From the NCBI GenBank assembly GCA_963281155.1, contig CAUJLY010000001.1:868001-932000 (forward strand): a stretch of DNA of 64,000 bases, in the 5' to 3' direction. The notes under the pieces are model-generated. The model was not told the origin of the DNA. It ran no database searches and saw only the letters and a list, made by a program, of their open reading frames with translations. Positions within the stretch are counted from its first letter, which is position 1. The number at the start of each line of letters is the position of its first letter. This DNA comes from Rhabditophanes sp. KR3021 (taxonomy: Eukaryota > Nematoda > Chromadorea > Rhabditida > Alloionematidae). Positions 43,977-57,693 of this stretch are shown one piece after another. The translations under genes and the position numbers were made by a program.

Positions 43977-46900
43977 TTATTCCTTTTCCCTACTTTTTAA
44001 TATATTTTCAAGGTACGTATTTGAGGAAGTTTCAAAAGTGATATTTCCGGATCTATTGTAATAATCAAACAATTGTTTCCCTTTGTTGATTTTTTCGAAT
44101 AAAGATTGAGCTATTTCTGGAGATGCACACCAAATTAAGATAGAATTTAACTTTTCTTCGTAAGGCACTTTCATTTCAACTTCGATTGGAATGATCGAGA
44201 TGAAGGATTTGTGTTTGATTGGAGGAACCAAAGTCTGGTGAAGTGAAGTAACCGGGACAATTTTGGTATTTCTTAAATATTTGTAATGTAAAACTTCCAT
44301 AATTTCACTTTCACCACCGTTTATTTGTTTGACTAGGTAAATTAAGTCAGTGCAGATTAAAGCTTTCGTCACAATGAGGTCATTTTGTGATTTATGTTCA
44401 AGGCAAACTTCGAGATCTAACAAGATACTGGAGCCATTTTCTCTGAATTGTTTGATCTCCCATTGGGCTTCGGCGCTTTCTTCGTTGAAAACAGGCAGTA
44501 GATTATTTAAATTTCCACACACTCTTGGATATCTTGTTCTCATTGAAGGACTGTATGTTTTCTTGATGTGTCCAGATCCAGCAACTTCCTTCATTGCGGA
44601 AGCAGTTCCTTCTAGTAAGTCAAAGACTCCCTGGACAGGTTTTGTAATTGTATCGCATGCCCCAGTGTAGAAGCCGACTAATGTTCCGGATAGGCCAGAT
44701 TTTTTGGATTCCTTAATAGTGTTTGATGCGATGGCTGTAAAGCCACCTAAAACACCAACACCTAACCCTTTGACTCCAGAATAAAGATGCGATAACGGAT
44801 TTCTGGAGTCAGATGATGATTGAATCTGTATAGCTTTTCTCCTAACACTTTCATGGTCAGGATCAAATGTCAAAGCACCTACTCCTGAAGCCATCGAAGA
44901 AACCACTTTCGAGAATGAATTAGCAACTCCGTACCCAAAACCACTAACGAACCCAGAAACATTTCCTTCAAAAACTAGTGTCTGTAAACTGTCTTTGATA
45001 TCAGTAGCTAGCCCAAGTGGATTTCCGAAAGCGTCCAAAGAAACAATAATATTCAAGGTCTGATTCTTCAATTCGCCCGCATAAAATTTAGTCAAAGCTT
45101 CAACCAAGAAAGAAATTGTCTCAAAATAATGGACTTGCTTAAAAGGTGGTAGATGAATAAGAGCATTCTCAAAGCTGATCAACTTGACATTAAAATTTTT
45201 CTTTAAGCTTCTTAAATCGTAGTCCATTGAATTTTTCGAAATTGTATTCACCGACAAAGCCACGAAACCTGCTTCTAAATGTAAGGTACCGAAGTAACAT
45301 CTCCTTGTTGATTTGACTTCGATGCAGTCCAGGTCAGTTGAAGGTGGTTGTAATAAGATTTCAGTCTTAACGGATTCAGCTGTTCCGCACTCTTGGATAA
45401 ATTTAACCATTTTCCATAACAATAATTCATCTAGATTTACACTCATGTCTCCTAGTTTGATCCTTAGGCATTCGAAGGCATCATAATGTTCTTTTGGAGT
45501 GCAATTAAGTTCAAGTTTGAGGGCAGGTTTGATTGAGCCCATGAAATTTTGCAAATGTTGATTTTCACTTAGATGGTTGATGGTATTTTGAAGTTCGAGA
45601 GATTCCCTGTTTTGGGAGTCAGGTTCACAATAGAACAAATGGAATCTTTCGGAGCCATGGAGTTGATTGTCTATTTGAATAGCTTTGATCAAGACTGTTG
45701 AGGTGTAGCTGTTGTTTTTGTAAGACAAATTTAAGGAAATTCCAGACATTAGTGAGTAAATTAACTCTTCATGCTTTAGATTGACCACAGAAATACCAAT
45801 ACCCCTCTGCATACTCAAGGTAATATCGAAATTCAACGAATTAGCTTTTTCTTTTGTCTGGGCAGCAGTCGCAGCTTTCTTCAACACCTTAGTAGTTTTA
45901 CTAGCATTATCAACAATCTTAACGACCAAAGTAGGCCCCACGTGCAAACACTGAACATCCAAAGTGCCAGATCCCGGCTTCTGGTACTTAAAACTAAATA
46001 TTTGATTCCAAGCCACCTGACTATTCAACCCCTCCTCTTCTTTAACAAAATTATCCTCTGCCAATATCAAACTATTATTATAATATTGAACACACATATT
46101 AGAAACGCCGCACCTAAGTCTTCCAAATTTATCAAATTTCCATATCTGATACTTATTTCGGGCTTCATTTCTCTTCGTCGCCATCAAATACAACAAACTT
46201 CCATCAACCACATCCAAAACATACTTCACTTCTGAGTCATTCTTTGTTTCTCTCATTCCTACAGATTCTAGACAGCCTTCATCAGTTAAATTCCAAACTT
46301 GATTTTGTGAGGAATGGTTTATCTTGTTTAAGACTACTTTTCCCTTTTTCAAGACTTCTAATACTAAATCATGCTTCTGTGGCTGAGTAGGATGGATCTT
46401 TCTGTATTGTTGTTGGAAAGTCTTTTCAAATGTAATAAACATGTAGTTTTGATAAGTTAAACTAGGCCCAGATGTTGACTTAGAGGGATCATATGAATGA
46501 CAAGTATTTTCATAAACTTGCAATGTCAGTAATTTGCAGTCGTATAAATTGTCCCATGCATAGTCTACTACACTACGAGCCTTGCAAATACTTCTTAAGT
46601 GTGAGGGATTTTTGTTTTTTGATAGTTGTTGGTACAAAATCGGGACATCTGATTCATTGACGATTTGGATGGGTGGAGGGTAGTATTTGGCATCAGTAAA
46701 GGTGACGCAGAAACGAGCATTGTTCAAAGTTACTTCGACTCGAACGAAATGTGGCATTTCGTCATAAGCTCTCATATTAATGTGGTAACTTCCAATTTGA
46801 TCAATTCTAAAAGGCAAACTCCAATGTAAAATGTCTTCTCTCTTGACACACATCATTCTGTTGTCTTCGAAAGTTTCATTCCAAATTAAATTCGAAGTAG

Positions 46901-49900
46901 GTTCAAGCCGGATTTTCTTTCCAACTTCTTCCTGATGGCAAACTTCAAGGGCTTGAGTGCACCTGTTTATCAACAAGTAACGTGGTGTCAAAATTACTAC
47001 TTGGGTATCTTTGTATCTTCCGGTTCCTTGCTTGACTTCAATTCCAATATTGTAAATTAGTGTAGCTTCAATATTGTGAGTCATAAATAGTCTCAAGCAT
47101 TGATCACCTAGCTTCAATTTGAATGAATCTGAGTACTGGGATTTATAATTGGCATGTTGGATAAAAGAATTGCCTATTCTGATTTGAATCTTTTGAGTTA
47201 GGTCATCATTTCCGAAAGATAACATTAATGGTGTACGATCTTTTGCGTGTTCGTGTTCACTTAATTGGCCGGGGGCATCTCTTGAAGATTCTCTTTTTCT
47301 TACGATTAAGGGAATACCGGCTCTGTTAACTATCCAATAGGGAACCCATAACACAATCAAGACCGTTCCTGATTGAGCAAGTGAAATAGTTGCATAAACG
47401 TCTAATATTCTTTTGTTTTCATCGACAAGTGAAATAACCTCCCTGATCGGAAACTGTATATCATTCTCAATAATATACTTTCTATTGTAAGTTATTAAGT
47501 TAAGTGAAGTAAAGCGATCAGTCATAAACTTCATCACCATATCACTATCAACATTAAAATTAATCATGGACAGAATCTTTCCGGCAGGACAAAGCTTAAC
47601 TTGATCATTGATAACCAACTGAACATCCGACGGCAATTGATTCATGAAAACAAGTGGGGGGAAAATAGACATCGAGTAGCCCGGCAAATTCTTATTAACA
47701 AACAAACAATCATCATGTTTATCTGCCATGCAAATATACATTGTTTCATTTTTATGAGTATATTTGATCAAAGCGTTCTTATTTCCTCCTTTATCTTGCC
47801 AAACCAATCTATGCCACATCGGACTCTCATTAACTTCTTTTGACTCTAATTTCGAAATTGGTCTGAAATGTATCTTTGCACTGACATAGTTTAATGGAAT
47901 GTTGTAGCTCTTTTCAGAACCAATCCTCCCCATTATAATGTCGTTCTTGCCGTAGTCTGAGTTATCGATTCTCAAGAGAATGTCAGAAGTCAAGAAGTTA
48001 GTGACAGAGTAAGGTGATCTGATAGAAATGACTTTTCTTCCATCTGCGTCCATAGTTACAGCAACGACTAGTTTGTAAACTTCGCTTTTGTTATTCATTT
48101 TTCTACTTGTTGCAGGGAAATAAGTTCCGACTGAGTCGATGTTGATTGGCCTTAACTCTTCCCATCCGTCAATTTGAATGATCAATTTACATTGGACTCT
48201 TGAACCATTGTCTATGAAGATACTTCTTTTGGTGCTGAACTCAAAGATTACATTTTTATCCACTGCAACTTGCCTCCATTTGGGTGAGAATTTTGTTTTG
48301 TCCTCGCGTGCTTTGATCAATTCATCGACATCTGTTGTGAAGTAGATGTGAATGCCAAGTTCATTTTTCAAGACAAAAGACATGTTATTGGTTCTTCCCT
48401 TATTGCAAAGTGATCTAAAATTGTCATCTATAGCTTGTTTAACAAATCTCCATCTTGATCTCCAGTTATTAAGTTGCTGGACAAGGTGAGTAGTGACATT
48501 AAAGTTGAGTGTACTCTTTGAATTGGAAACACAATTGATATTCACATTTAGTTTATCTTTCAAATCAACACTCAATTGATCTATTTTCCAAGGTTCAATC
48601 AACGGCTCCCATCCAAACATAGTTTGATTAAAGTACTCCACACCCACAACTCCTTCTCCTACCAATTTATTGTTACAATATGTGAGTAAAACATTTGGCA
48701 ACAAAACTTTGATAACAGGCAAAGCTGGTCCTTTAAAATCATCCAGCAACCAAATAGAAATTCCAAACAAATGCACTTCAAGTTCATTTAACTGGATGTC
48801 TTGTTTTTGATTGGGCTGTGGCTTATTTTTCCAATGAATTGATGCACAGAATTTGTCTACTGACTTCTTTACACCATCAACCACATTTTTTAGGATGAGC
48901 AAATCTTTGTAGGAAAGTCTCAGACTGCAGTCAATTAACTCTGCTTTTAGAATGTGTTTGGGTTGTTTGGCACAGTAGTTGGGTACCATCGTAGCAACTT
49001 TCGTGGAGAAAGGCAAAGTATTTTGACATTCCATTGAAAAGGTGCCATTAAAATGGGTTGAAATCGGACAGGAAGTTTGTTGTTCAGTAGCCATCACACA
49101 CCAAGACAAACACATCGTCTGTATATTTAATTTCAAGCTGAATTTGCCTTTGATATCATTCATATTGAAGACAGCCGTTGTTGACATGATCAAGGCCAAA
49201 GAAGCGACGTCACCAGTATTTTCAAGTACAACAAAATCAGTTTCCTTCAAAGTTAACTTGAGAGTAATGGTATGGGTGCGTGGAGGTGGTTTCAAGCAGA
49301 TAATTTTAGAAGTAATCTCATCGGATAAAGTTTCACTTGAATACAATGGATTGATGTCTGCATCCTCGAATACATTCGGAACTTCAAAACTTGTCGTCAG
49401 CAACAGAAACTCCTTTACTGCTAAAAACCAATCGACTACTAACAATACTCGCATATTTATTAGAATAAAAGTTACTTCGGGAGCTTCATCTTTCCTCATC
49501 AGGATGTGGGCTTCGGCAATTATACTGTTGCTGTTTTGAATTTCTTGACTATTAGGCTTGGCAATTAATGTATCTGTAAAGATGTTTCCCCTTTTTTCAT
49601 CTAGATCATACCTCGTATCGATCAATTGTACTTGTTTACAAATCAAGTCAAGTTCAGACCTATTATCAATAAAGCTGTCAAACCCAAGTCTAGCATCCTT
49701 GAGAACAATTTTGCCAAAATAAGCAAAGTCCGTATACTCAAGATTTGGTGTAAATAAATTAATATTTACATTACATAAATTCATTCTAAAAGACAAATTA
49801 GAATATAAAGTCGACATATCAGCATCTAAATCTTGGGGCGGCCTATTCAAACATTCAATTGGAACAGTATCTTGTTCTAGCAAAATTTGATCGCCTAAAT

Positions 49901-52900
49901 TCTTTTCCAGAAAACCACGCATCAACTTGTAGAATTCAGTTGTAACATTGAAGTCGATGTCAGATAAATCAAGGACGGCGCACATATTCGGGACATTATG
50001 ACTGATAAAACCAGACAAATTTCTTCCAAACAACACATTCAAATCAAATAACTTGTCGTTGATAGGCTTGTCTTTAGTAGTAAAGACATACTCATTGAAT
50101 CCTCCAAAATAAAATTTTAAATCTGTAAATTCCTTGGAATGCTTTGAAATGCGAGCTCCTTCGAATATCTTCAAATTCTTGAGATTAATCAGCATATCAT
50201 CCATCAAGCAATCATAACCATCTCCACTAAAATTTGTTTCAATATTTTGATCATTAAAATAAGAGCATTTGGAGGCAAGTGCGAAATAATTAGTTATTTT
50301 TATTGAATCATGTGCCCATACTAAACATTCTTCACTAAATTGATTCAACGGCATAGCGAAGTAACCCGTACAATTAAAGTTAAGATTCACCAAAGTCCTA
50401 GTTTTTAAATTCAAAAAACTTTCTTCAATATCCATAGGAGTTCTTAATTTGCCCATTTGATCTTGCAAATCAGCAAAATTCAACCAGAAATCAGTCAACC
50501 CACATAAGAAACGATGTGTGTGGAGGTAGGCCATATGAAACGAAGAACTCACATTAACTTCCAAAGCCATATCAAAAGCTCTCTTCAATCTAGGATCAGG
50601 CGTTCGATGTTTCGTCAAATTCACACTAATCTTATCTTCTCCTCCACTGAATGAACCTCTTTTCGAAATAGACATCACATTCTGGTATAGTTTGGAATAA
50701 GTCGGAGTGTAGTTATTTATCTTGAATTGACTCATTGTCATAGTTACTTCCATCGGCTTGGTGTTGTCATTTAGATCCATACTAATATTTGCCCCCAACT
50801 CATCCATTGTGATGGTGCCGAGGCAAGTTTTAGGGAAATTCATAAAGATCTTGAGGGACTGCAAATCTAAATTGCAATTCATGTTGCAAGGCTCTTTGAT
50901 TTGATTAAGGAAGGATGTCAATTTTGAGGATCCTAGCTTTTCTTCTACTAGGGCAGACGTCAAGTCGAAATCATCATCGCTAAAGTTCAAATTCTTTCTA
51001 AAGAAAGTTTGTTCAGGCTTTTTCGGCATAAGACCGAGGAAATCCATAATCAAAATCCATATCCTTCTATTCATTCCCACTTCCATATCCGTAATCACAA
51101 CCTTGATGTCCTGTTCAACATTATTGTATGATTGACCGAATTCAGGATGAAGTTTGTTGACCTTATTCAACGTAATTAAAATCTGGTCATACTCCGAAAA
51201 TTCAAAATCCTTTTCGATATAGTGAGTAACTTTTTTAATTGACTTCTTTCTTAACAAAGGTTTCGTGTCGATGTTATGATTGGATGCAAAATGCGTATTG
51301 TTTTCAACAGATTTGCTTCTCTTTACCTCTTCTTTATTCAGATTTAGGCAAGAAAATGAACGGGAACGATGCAGCGAATGAGAAGCCTTTTCCTTGGAGA
51401 TTACTTCGAGAATCTTAGAATATTTGTGATCATACATATCTCTTAAGCAAAATGACTGAATTCCCAACTTATATTTGGTTACAAATTGTTCCGTCTTGGT
51501 AATTCCTAGGTTTACTCCGTTCAACGTAGCAATAGCAACACACTCCCCGGCCAAACTCATAGGATCACTATTGAATAAATTAGACCGCCTCGTCTTTAAT
51601 TCGACATCAATGACAGGAAAGTTAGCGTAGCAATAGAAATGATTTTCAATAGTCTTGATGATTTCCTTGACCTGATCAACAGGAGTCTGCGGCTTTAAAT
51701 GCTCAGACTCAGTATCAAAAAGCCCACTAATGCCTTCCATTGCATCTTCATCATAAACAATCGAAACTGGTTCAAATTGTGCATCCAATTCATGAAAAAC
51801 TGTCTGCTTGGGAGCTAATCTTCGATAATTCATTTTTAAAAAAGGCACTTGCTTTTTTTTGCCACTTGACGATAAATCACTTTTCTTGGATCTCCCAACA
51901 GCAAACATAATCTGCGCGTCCGTCTTCTCCATATCATTATTCCCGAACCCCCCATAAATTGAATCCATATTATCTCCGCCAACATGTAAGAGCTCCTCTT
52001 CATTTAACATAAAGTTCGATGAATCTTCAGAGCGGACATCGCCATCTGATAGCATCCACGCGTCTCCTGATGTAACAACTTTTGAACATTGCACATTAAC
52101 ATCTCCAACATTAAGTGAAATAGCTGTTCGATGTTCACGGGCACTTAGATTGACTCTACATAAAACATCCGTTGCATCAATAGCTATTAACCTTGTTGCT
52201 GGGATATCTTTTTCTTTGTCTTCATTAATGAATCTGACAACTATTGTTTCCAGATCCAAGTTCAGCAAAGCTAAGACTTTGTCACGAGTAAATATTTCAG
52301 AATCATCCCAAGTGTCATTCAGAGCTTCAAACAAATCTTGCTCCATCTGCTGTTCAACCTTTTTCAAATTTGGTGGCAAAGAACGGGGCTTGTAAGTAGG
52401 TAAATTTGCAATGAAATCAGTGAATTTGGAATCTTCCTCTGCTTCAGGGTCTTCAGGCTTAGCATGACCACTCCACCACGAACTTATCCATCCATACAAA
52501 TTTGAAGTTGGTGGCTGAGGTGGTGGCGGAGGTTTTGTATAAGGAATAGTGTCGATTGCGAGAAGTTCAAATGTTTGAGTTTCTTTTACTATTTCTTCGT
52601 TAATCTGAGTCACATCATTGTGGATAGTGGCCAATAATTTTTTGAAAATATGATCCCGAAGTGAACTCAACTCATTGAAGGTAATGTTATTGTCTCTTTC
52701 AATTTGCTTCAACAAAATTTCATCACTTTTTGATTCATTAACATTGCCAAGTTCATTCAGTATACTCAAGTGAGCATAGTCAGACGGAACACCGGTACTT
52801 TGATTGTTAATGTTGTCAATTAAAAAGGAAATCAATTTCTTCCTGTAGACATGACTGTACTGGTTGATGACTTTCACTCTACCCATAACGAAACCCCAAT

Positions 52901-54012
52901 TTTGACGACTATTGTTTCTGCGGAAAGGTTCCAAAACTCTGTCACAGGCGAATTTCCACCAGACTTTTGCATTTCCTTTTGTTATAGGGTTCGATTGTTG
53001 GGGTCTCCATTTTCGATGATTTTTACCCCTATCAAATCTTGCCCATTCTTTGGTTAAAGCTCTAATTTGGGAAAGTTGGAGAGTAGACAGTTCAACGGCT
53101 AATTTGGTTGGACGGACGTCAAAACTAAATCTAGGTTCATTTCCCTTCAATGGAAACTTACTCAAATCCTTTGACATCCTAATTTGAAGAGAAAAGGGCT
53201 TGAGAATGTTGAAACTTTTAAAATAAGTCTCGGGCAGCAATAATTTTTTCAAATCCTCGATAGAATCAACATCAGACATCTTCTGCTCATGCCCATTCCA
53301 AAAAAGTGAAAGTCCCTTGATGCGTAATTTTTTATGAGAATGAGTATCCTCTACCCCATGCACAAAGCCAGTCTTCCAATTAGCTCCCGTAGACTGTACA
53401 CTAATATTTTGAATCCTAATGCCAAAGTTAAAGGGCACTTGTCCAGGCAGCGTAACATCATCCTCATACTTGATATGTATATTGGTAACAATCAACTGAA
53501 TATTATTAATAATAGACGAAGCCATCGAAGCTCCCCACCACGTATTTTGTTCGTCACTTCCCTGACAAGGTACAATATTAGCTTTTTTGAGCAAAGCTGT
53601 CGAATGAATCGTCTCAAGTTCTTCCAACAAACGTTCTTTAACACTTAATTCACGTTGTTCGTAATACTCCGCATCATACTTACTCTTGTCAGAAGGGTGC
53701 AATAAAATCAAGACATCACTCAACTTCACTATCCATGACTCAGATCTTAAATGAGTAATAGGAATTGATAACGTCAATTTACCAACTACTCCACTCTTCA
53801 CACTCACTGGAATGTCTAATTTGCGCAAGGCAGTCGTCTTCAAAGGTACGTTTTCTAATTCAACTTGGCCTAAATAAGTGTGATGTTATCTAATGTTGGG
53901 AATGAGTGGAGTTACCTGAAAGGACAGCTATTGACAATTGGTCTGTGTTTAGATTTTCAAGGTATTCACCAACATACTTGTTCAGTACATTTGCCAAGAG
54001 GCGTTCAAGCAT
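43977..54012 (-). CDS. vps-13: VPS13 bridge-like lipid transfer protein (2 exons, second exon 9.9 kb)
   Basis: Exon 1 (53916-54012) encodes the hallmark start [20 protein letters not shown]. After a 46-base intron, exon 2 (43977-53869) encodes the remainder, 3329 residues in all. The chorein region is at the N-terminus ([20 protein letters not shown], then [10 protein letters not shown]). A long RBG rod follows, with a Pro/Trp linker near residue 480-500 (KPPPPPQPP...WISSWWSG). The VAB adaptor-binding region spans about 1900-2500 and includes the PLIVRKRE segment. A lectin-like insertion with Q-x-W motifs lies at about 2550-2660. The ATG2-C/DH-like end is Gly-rich ([25 protein letters not shown]), and a PH-like domain closes the chain. 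VPS13 proteins bridge two organelles at contact sites and move bulk lipid along a hydrophobic groove. It is probably the VPS13A/C type, but the QxW insertion leaves the subtype open. Confidence 0.95.
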
Positions 54013-54040
54013 TCTGCTCTTTGCATGCAATTGTTTTGAA

Positions 54041-54056
54041 AGCTGAAAGTAAAATA
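54041..54056 (-). promoter_or_regulatory. Probable spliced-leader acceptor of VPS13
   Basis: On the minus strand, TTTTACTTTCAG|CT is an excellent nematode acceptor 30 bases before the VPS13 ATG, with no upstream exon in frame. It lies about 58 bases after the stop of a small upstream frame, so it could be an operon-type trans-splice site. Confidence 0.45.
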
Positions 54057-54100
54057 GCATTAATGAATATTGTTTATGTTGCAAATGATAGCAAGATTGA

Positions 54101-54388
54101 TTAGGTGAGAATGGTTGATAAAGGTGGCTTCAGAGGAAATGTAAGGAAAGGCCATTTAAATGTAAAAAGAAGAGTTATTTTATTAGTCTTAGGAAAAGGT
54201 ATAATCGAAATACACATGACAATAAATAAACATGTGAAGGGAGTTTTAGTAACAGCCACCTCTGAAAAGACGACCCTTCGTATGTCATGAGAAGATTTAT
54301 TTGAAGTTGTTTGTTTGACTTGTGGAAGGAAGTGTCTTTGGAATGAACGTGCAAACAATTGCGTTTTGTTTGTCAAAGTGGACATCAT
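54101..54388 (-). CDS. Small hypothetical membrane protein, possibly mitochondrial, upstream of VPS13
   Basis: This reading frame has 95 codons. The first 35 residues are rich in Ser, Thr, Arg and Gln with almost no acids ([19 protein letters not shown]), as in mitochondrial targeting leaders. One hydrophobic helix ([17 protein letters not shown]) and a second weaker one follow. It points the same way as VPS13 and ends 88 bases before its ATG. No family is recognised. The frame is short, so it may be a partial exon or not a gene. Confidence 0.35.
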   Translation of the reverse strand: MMSTLTNKTQLFARSFQRHFLPQVKQTTSNKSSHDIRRVVFSEVAVTKTPFTCLFIVMCISIIPFPKTNKITLLFTFKWPFLTFPLKPPLSTILT

Positions 54389-55458
54389 AATTCTGTAGTC
54401 TTTATTTAGAAGAAACTAAATATCTAGCTTTATTTATGTGAATTTGGATGAATTTTGGGTAACTTAGGTTATTAAAGGTTTATTTGGAGTAATTTTTCGC
54501 GAATTCATTTGCCATGGTGTGGTCACTTATGTACCTCGTTGTAAATGTAATCGGCAAAAATTCATTTTGTCTCTGGTAACATCCAATAACTATCACAAAT
54601 TGAATGAATCATATTTAAATCTGCAAATCGCCTCAACAAAGTTTTCTATCTACTTATGAAAGCAAGCAGCTTGCTACATTTGCCAAATTAATACTATCTA
54701 TGATCCGTAATTAAATAAATTCAAAATTCACATTTATACTTTTCAAGCAATTTTGTAGGCGATTCGTCTTCTCTTTTGGTTTGGAAGTAGACTAATCATT
54801 GTCTGGCTAGCTGGATGCATCACTTTATCAATTTTTAAAACAATAATTCAACTAATTACTAATGTTTTGGTTACTTTCTATGACGCAAAGCTTATTCTAT
54901 AATGTTTGCTTTTTTGTTTGTGAAGTAATATCTTTTCAGGTTCATAAATTCTAATTTAATGGACTTGCAATATGCCCATAAAAAGCAATTAATTTCAATA
55001 AATAGAAGTTAAACAGTAAACACAAAAAGAAAATTTATTTATTTTTATTTAATCATATGAAGTTGAATGGAGGTTTAAATGTCATATAAAATATTAATAA
55101 TTTTTATATTTAGTAAATTGGAATTTTCAAAACATGACAATTGCTTTAATTAAATTACTTTGAATTGCTTTGGTATGTAGCTTTCAAGACTCAAAAAAGT
55201 GAAGATAAGTAAGAATTGAAAGAAATTTACATTATCTTACTATTAATACTCTATTTTGATGAGAATGTGTGGATCTTGCCCTTCAAATTGTGCATAAATC
55301 CAAATTAATCTAAGCGATGACTAAGAAAAGTAGCTTAAATATGTTCTTGCAAGATGTGATTATATTTAAATTTCCTGATCATTCTGAATAAACGAAATTT
55401 AACGCATAAAAAAATAATTATATCGTTCAATACTTGCATCACCATTTCTGGAACCTTT
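54389..55458. other. Intergenic, AT-rich
   Basis: About 1 kb between the VPS13 side and the srt receptor. No supported gene or repeat. Confidence 0.4.
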
Positions 55459-56475
55459 TTAAATGATAGTTGTTTTATTATTAAAACGAAACTTAACAGC
55501 CGCAGCTTTATTTTGAATGTTGATGCACTTCTGAACGGAAATAGGAACAAAATCGTCAATAACATAATTCCGAATCGTTGCATTGAAAATCAAATACACA
55601 TACGCTCCTACACAACTAGAACTCAACCAAAGAAAGTGCCCACACATAGTTATTAGACGATTAAGTAAAGCAAATTGCATTAAGTCGTAGATAAACGACG
55701 TGACAAAAGTGACACAGCAGAGTAAAAATGACTGCAGGAATAGGGATCTTTGTAGTTTCGATATTTTTTCTGTTCTTGTTTTTTGAAACATTAATATAGA
55801 AAAAGTGAAATACAGAGTTGGTAAAACAAAGAATAAAGTAACGTTATTGATGACAAGTATCCAGTTATTGTACTGATCTGGATTTTCAAAAGATAAATGA
55901 ATCTTATCTATATTAATATATGGATCAGAAAACATAGTCCATTGTTTGGAAGTATAAATCATTGGTGGAGTAAACAAAGCAGCTGAAACACCATAACTAA
56001 CGGCACCAAAAATCCACAAGTAAACTTTCTTCCCACCAAAAAGTGCATTGGCCCATTTTGAATTGTATGCGTCCAAGCATCTGTTCAATGCTAATGCCGC
56101 AGCAAGAATTGAGTTGGCACACCAAGTAGTTAAAACAAAGAAGGCAACGATAAAGTTTAGGATTGGATGTGAACAATAGAGGGATCCTTCTATTGTAAAA
56201 TATCCGCTGGCCAAAGAACTCATACACAACTCTGCAATATCAACAATTGTGATGGATAAAATTAGTTTATAAAAATTATTTTTAACCATGTCTTTTGTGA
56301 TTAATACACAGATAATTGGGATATATAAAGAAATTGTAACTGTTCCGAGGAAAATGTAGAGTAATCCTAACAGAAAATTTGGATTCTTTTCTCGTTCCCA
56401 TTCTTCTGGAGTTAGATAATTGCAGGAGTAGTATTTATGAATATAACTAGGTTTTAGGACAAATTCTAGAATCAT
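55459..56475 (-). CDS. srt-family 7TM chemoreceptor (intronless)
   Basis: The protein has 338 residues in one exon. The extracellular start has the srt pattern Y-x-C-x5-PEEW, and TM1 begins with GLLYIFLGTVTISLYIPIIC. TM3 ends with AALALNRCLDAY, the srt form of the DRY region. TM5 (VTLFFVLPTLYFTFSIL), TM6 (CCVTFVTSFIYDLMQF) and TM7 (SSCVGAYVYLIFNATIRN) are in order. All seven helices are present, so the receptor is probably functional in a sensory neuron. The absence of introns is unusual for the family. Confidence 0.82.
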   Translation of the reverse strand: MILEFVLKPSYIHKYYSCNYLTPEEWEREKNPNFLLGLLYIFLGTVTISLYIPIICVLITKDMVKNNFYKLILSITIVDIAELCMSSLASGYFTIEGSLYCSHPILNFIVAFFVLTTWCANSILAAALALNRCLDAYNSKWANALFGGKKVYLWIFGAVSYGVSAALFTPPMIYTSKQWTMFSDPYINIDKIHLSFENPDQYNNWILVINNVTLFFVLPTLYFTFSILMFQKTRTEKISKLQRSLFLQSFLLCCVTFVTSFIYDLMQFALLNRLITMCGHFLWLSSSCVGAYVYLIFNATIRNYVIDDFVPISVQKCINIQNKAAAVKFRFNNKTTII

Positions 56476-57693
56476 GATAATTTAATATGATGATATTGTT
56501 AAATTTCTCTCATTAAATATTAAGGTTTTAATGAATTATATCTCATCCATGTGTTTACGAAGCAAACGGAAACAATTATTAATAAATGTCTTTTAATAAG
56601 CGATCCTTAATTTTTTTAATTACTTCGTACTCAGATGAAAATGAATAATTGAATAGACTATCGTTCTGTTTCGGCTAGATTAAATGTAATGTATAACCCT
56701 AAACAGGAAAATACGCCCCAGTACGTGAACAAATCGCAGTGAGCACTTAATGATTTATGTTCATATAGGTGAAGAAAGGTAAACTTAATGAAAGGACTTT
56801 GAAGTTTTTTGAACTTGCTCAAAGACTGATTGCATACATCAAAAATACAAACAATTTTCGGAAAATAGTAAATGTCAACGAGTATAAAAACACAGTTTAA
56901 GGGACTAAATAGATTGTATTATTGTTTTTGATATTAATTATCAATTTAAATTATCATAAATAGCTTATTTTTTTAAAATCGGAAAAACTCATTAGATGTT
57001 TTTGTATTTATAAATGGTTTGATTTCAATATTTTATTTTAGGCGCACTATGAATGATTGATAGAGATCACCACGTATAAAAATCATACTAAAATTTTTTT
57101 AGACCTCATTTCATGCTTCATCTTAAACTGGACAAAATTTGAATTTAAGGTAAAAAAACGTCAATTTGATCAAGAGAACTTGCAATTCGATTTGGAAAAG
57201 TAAAATATCTTGGTAATGTAATTAAAAAGCATACACGACAAGAAAATCAGCAAAGTTTAATATATTTATTGTCATCAAAAGTAGCAAATTGAATAAAGTT
57301 TGGATATTGTACAAAATAATTATTATTTTTTATTAGGAAATTAAATATTTTTAGAAGGCAGAAATGTAGTACTAAAACTGATTTTCTATTTGCTTAGTCG
57401 AACATAATGCGTTAGCTTTTCTTTCACTTCCAACCTTAAATCAAAATAATTAATAATAAAATAAACCTACTTAAACTTACTCGAAGAACGGCCATAGTTG
57501 TCTTTAATTAACGCCTATCCTAGTCTTCGAACACGAAGCCCACTGTCATGATGTTCCCGTCTGTTTACAACTATTACGTCAAAAAGCTTCCTAAATACTA
57601 ATCCGTAGCCATACAATTATATTTAAATTTCGTGACTCATTCCAATTAAAAATTTGTTTATAAACTCCATAAACATAACCTTTACCCAACCAA
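56476..57693. other. Intergenic, AT-rich
   Basis: Region between two receptor genes of the same orientation. No gene, repeat or RNA seen. Confidence 0.4.

Noticed and set aside
44350..53648. Several plus-strand frames opposite VPS13
   Set aside because: All are short shadows of the long minus-strand gene with no independent features.
54101..54388. Idea that the small frame before VPS13 is the calcium-uniporter regulator EMRE
   Set aside because: It has one membrane helix after a leader but lacks the acidic C-terminal tail and the conserved Pro/Gly pattern of EMRE.
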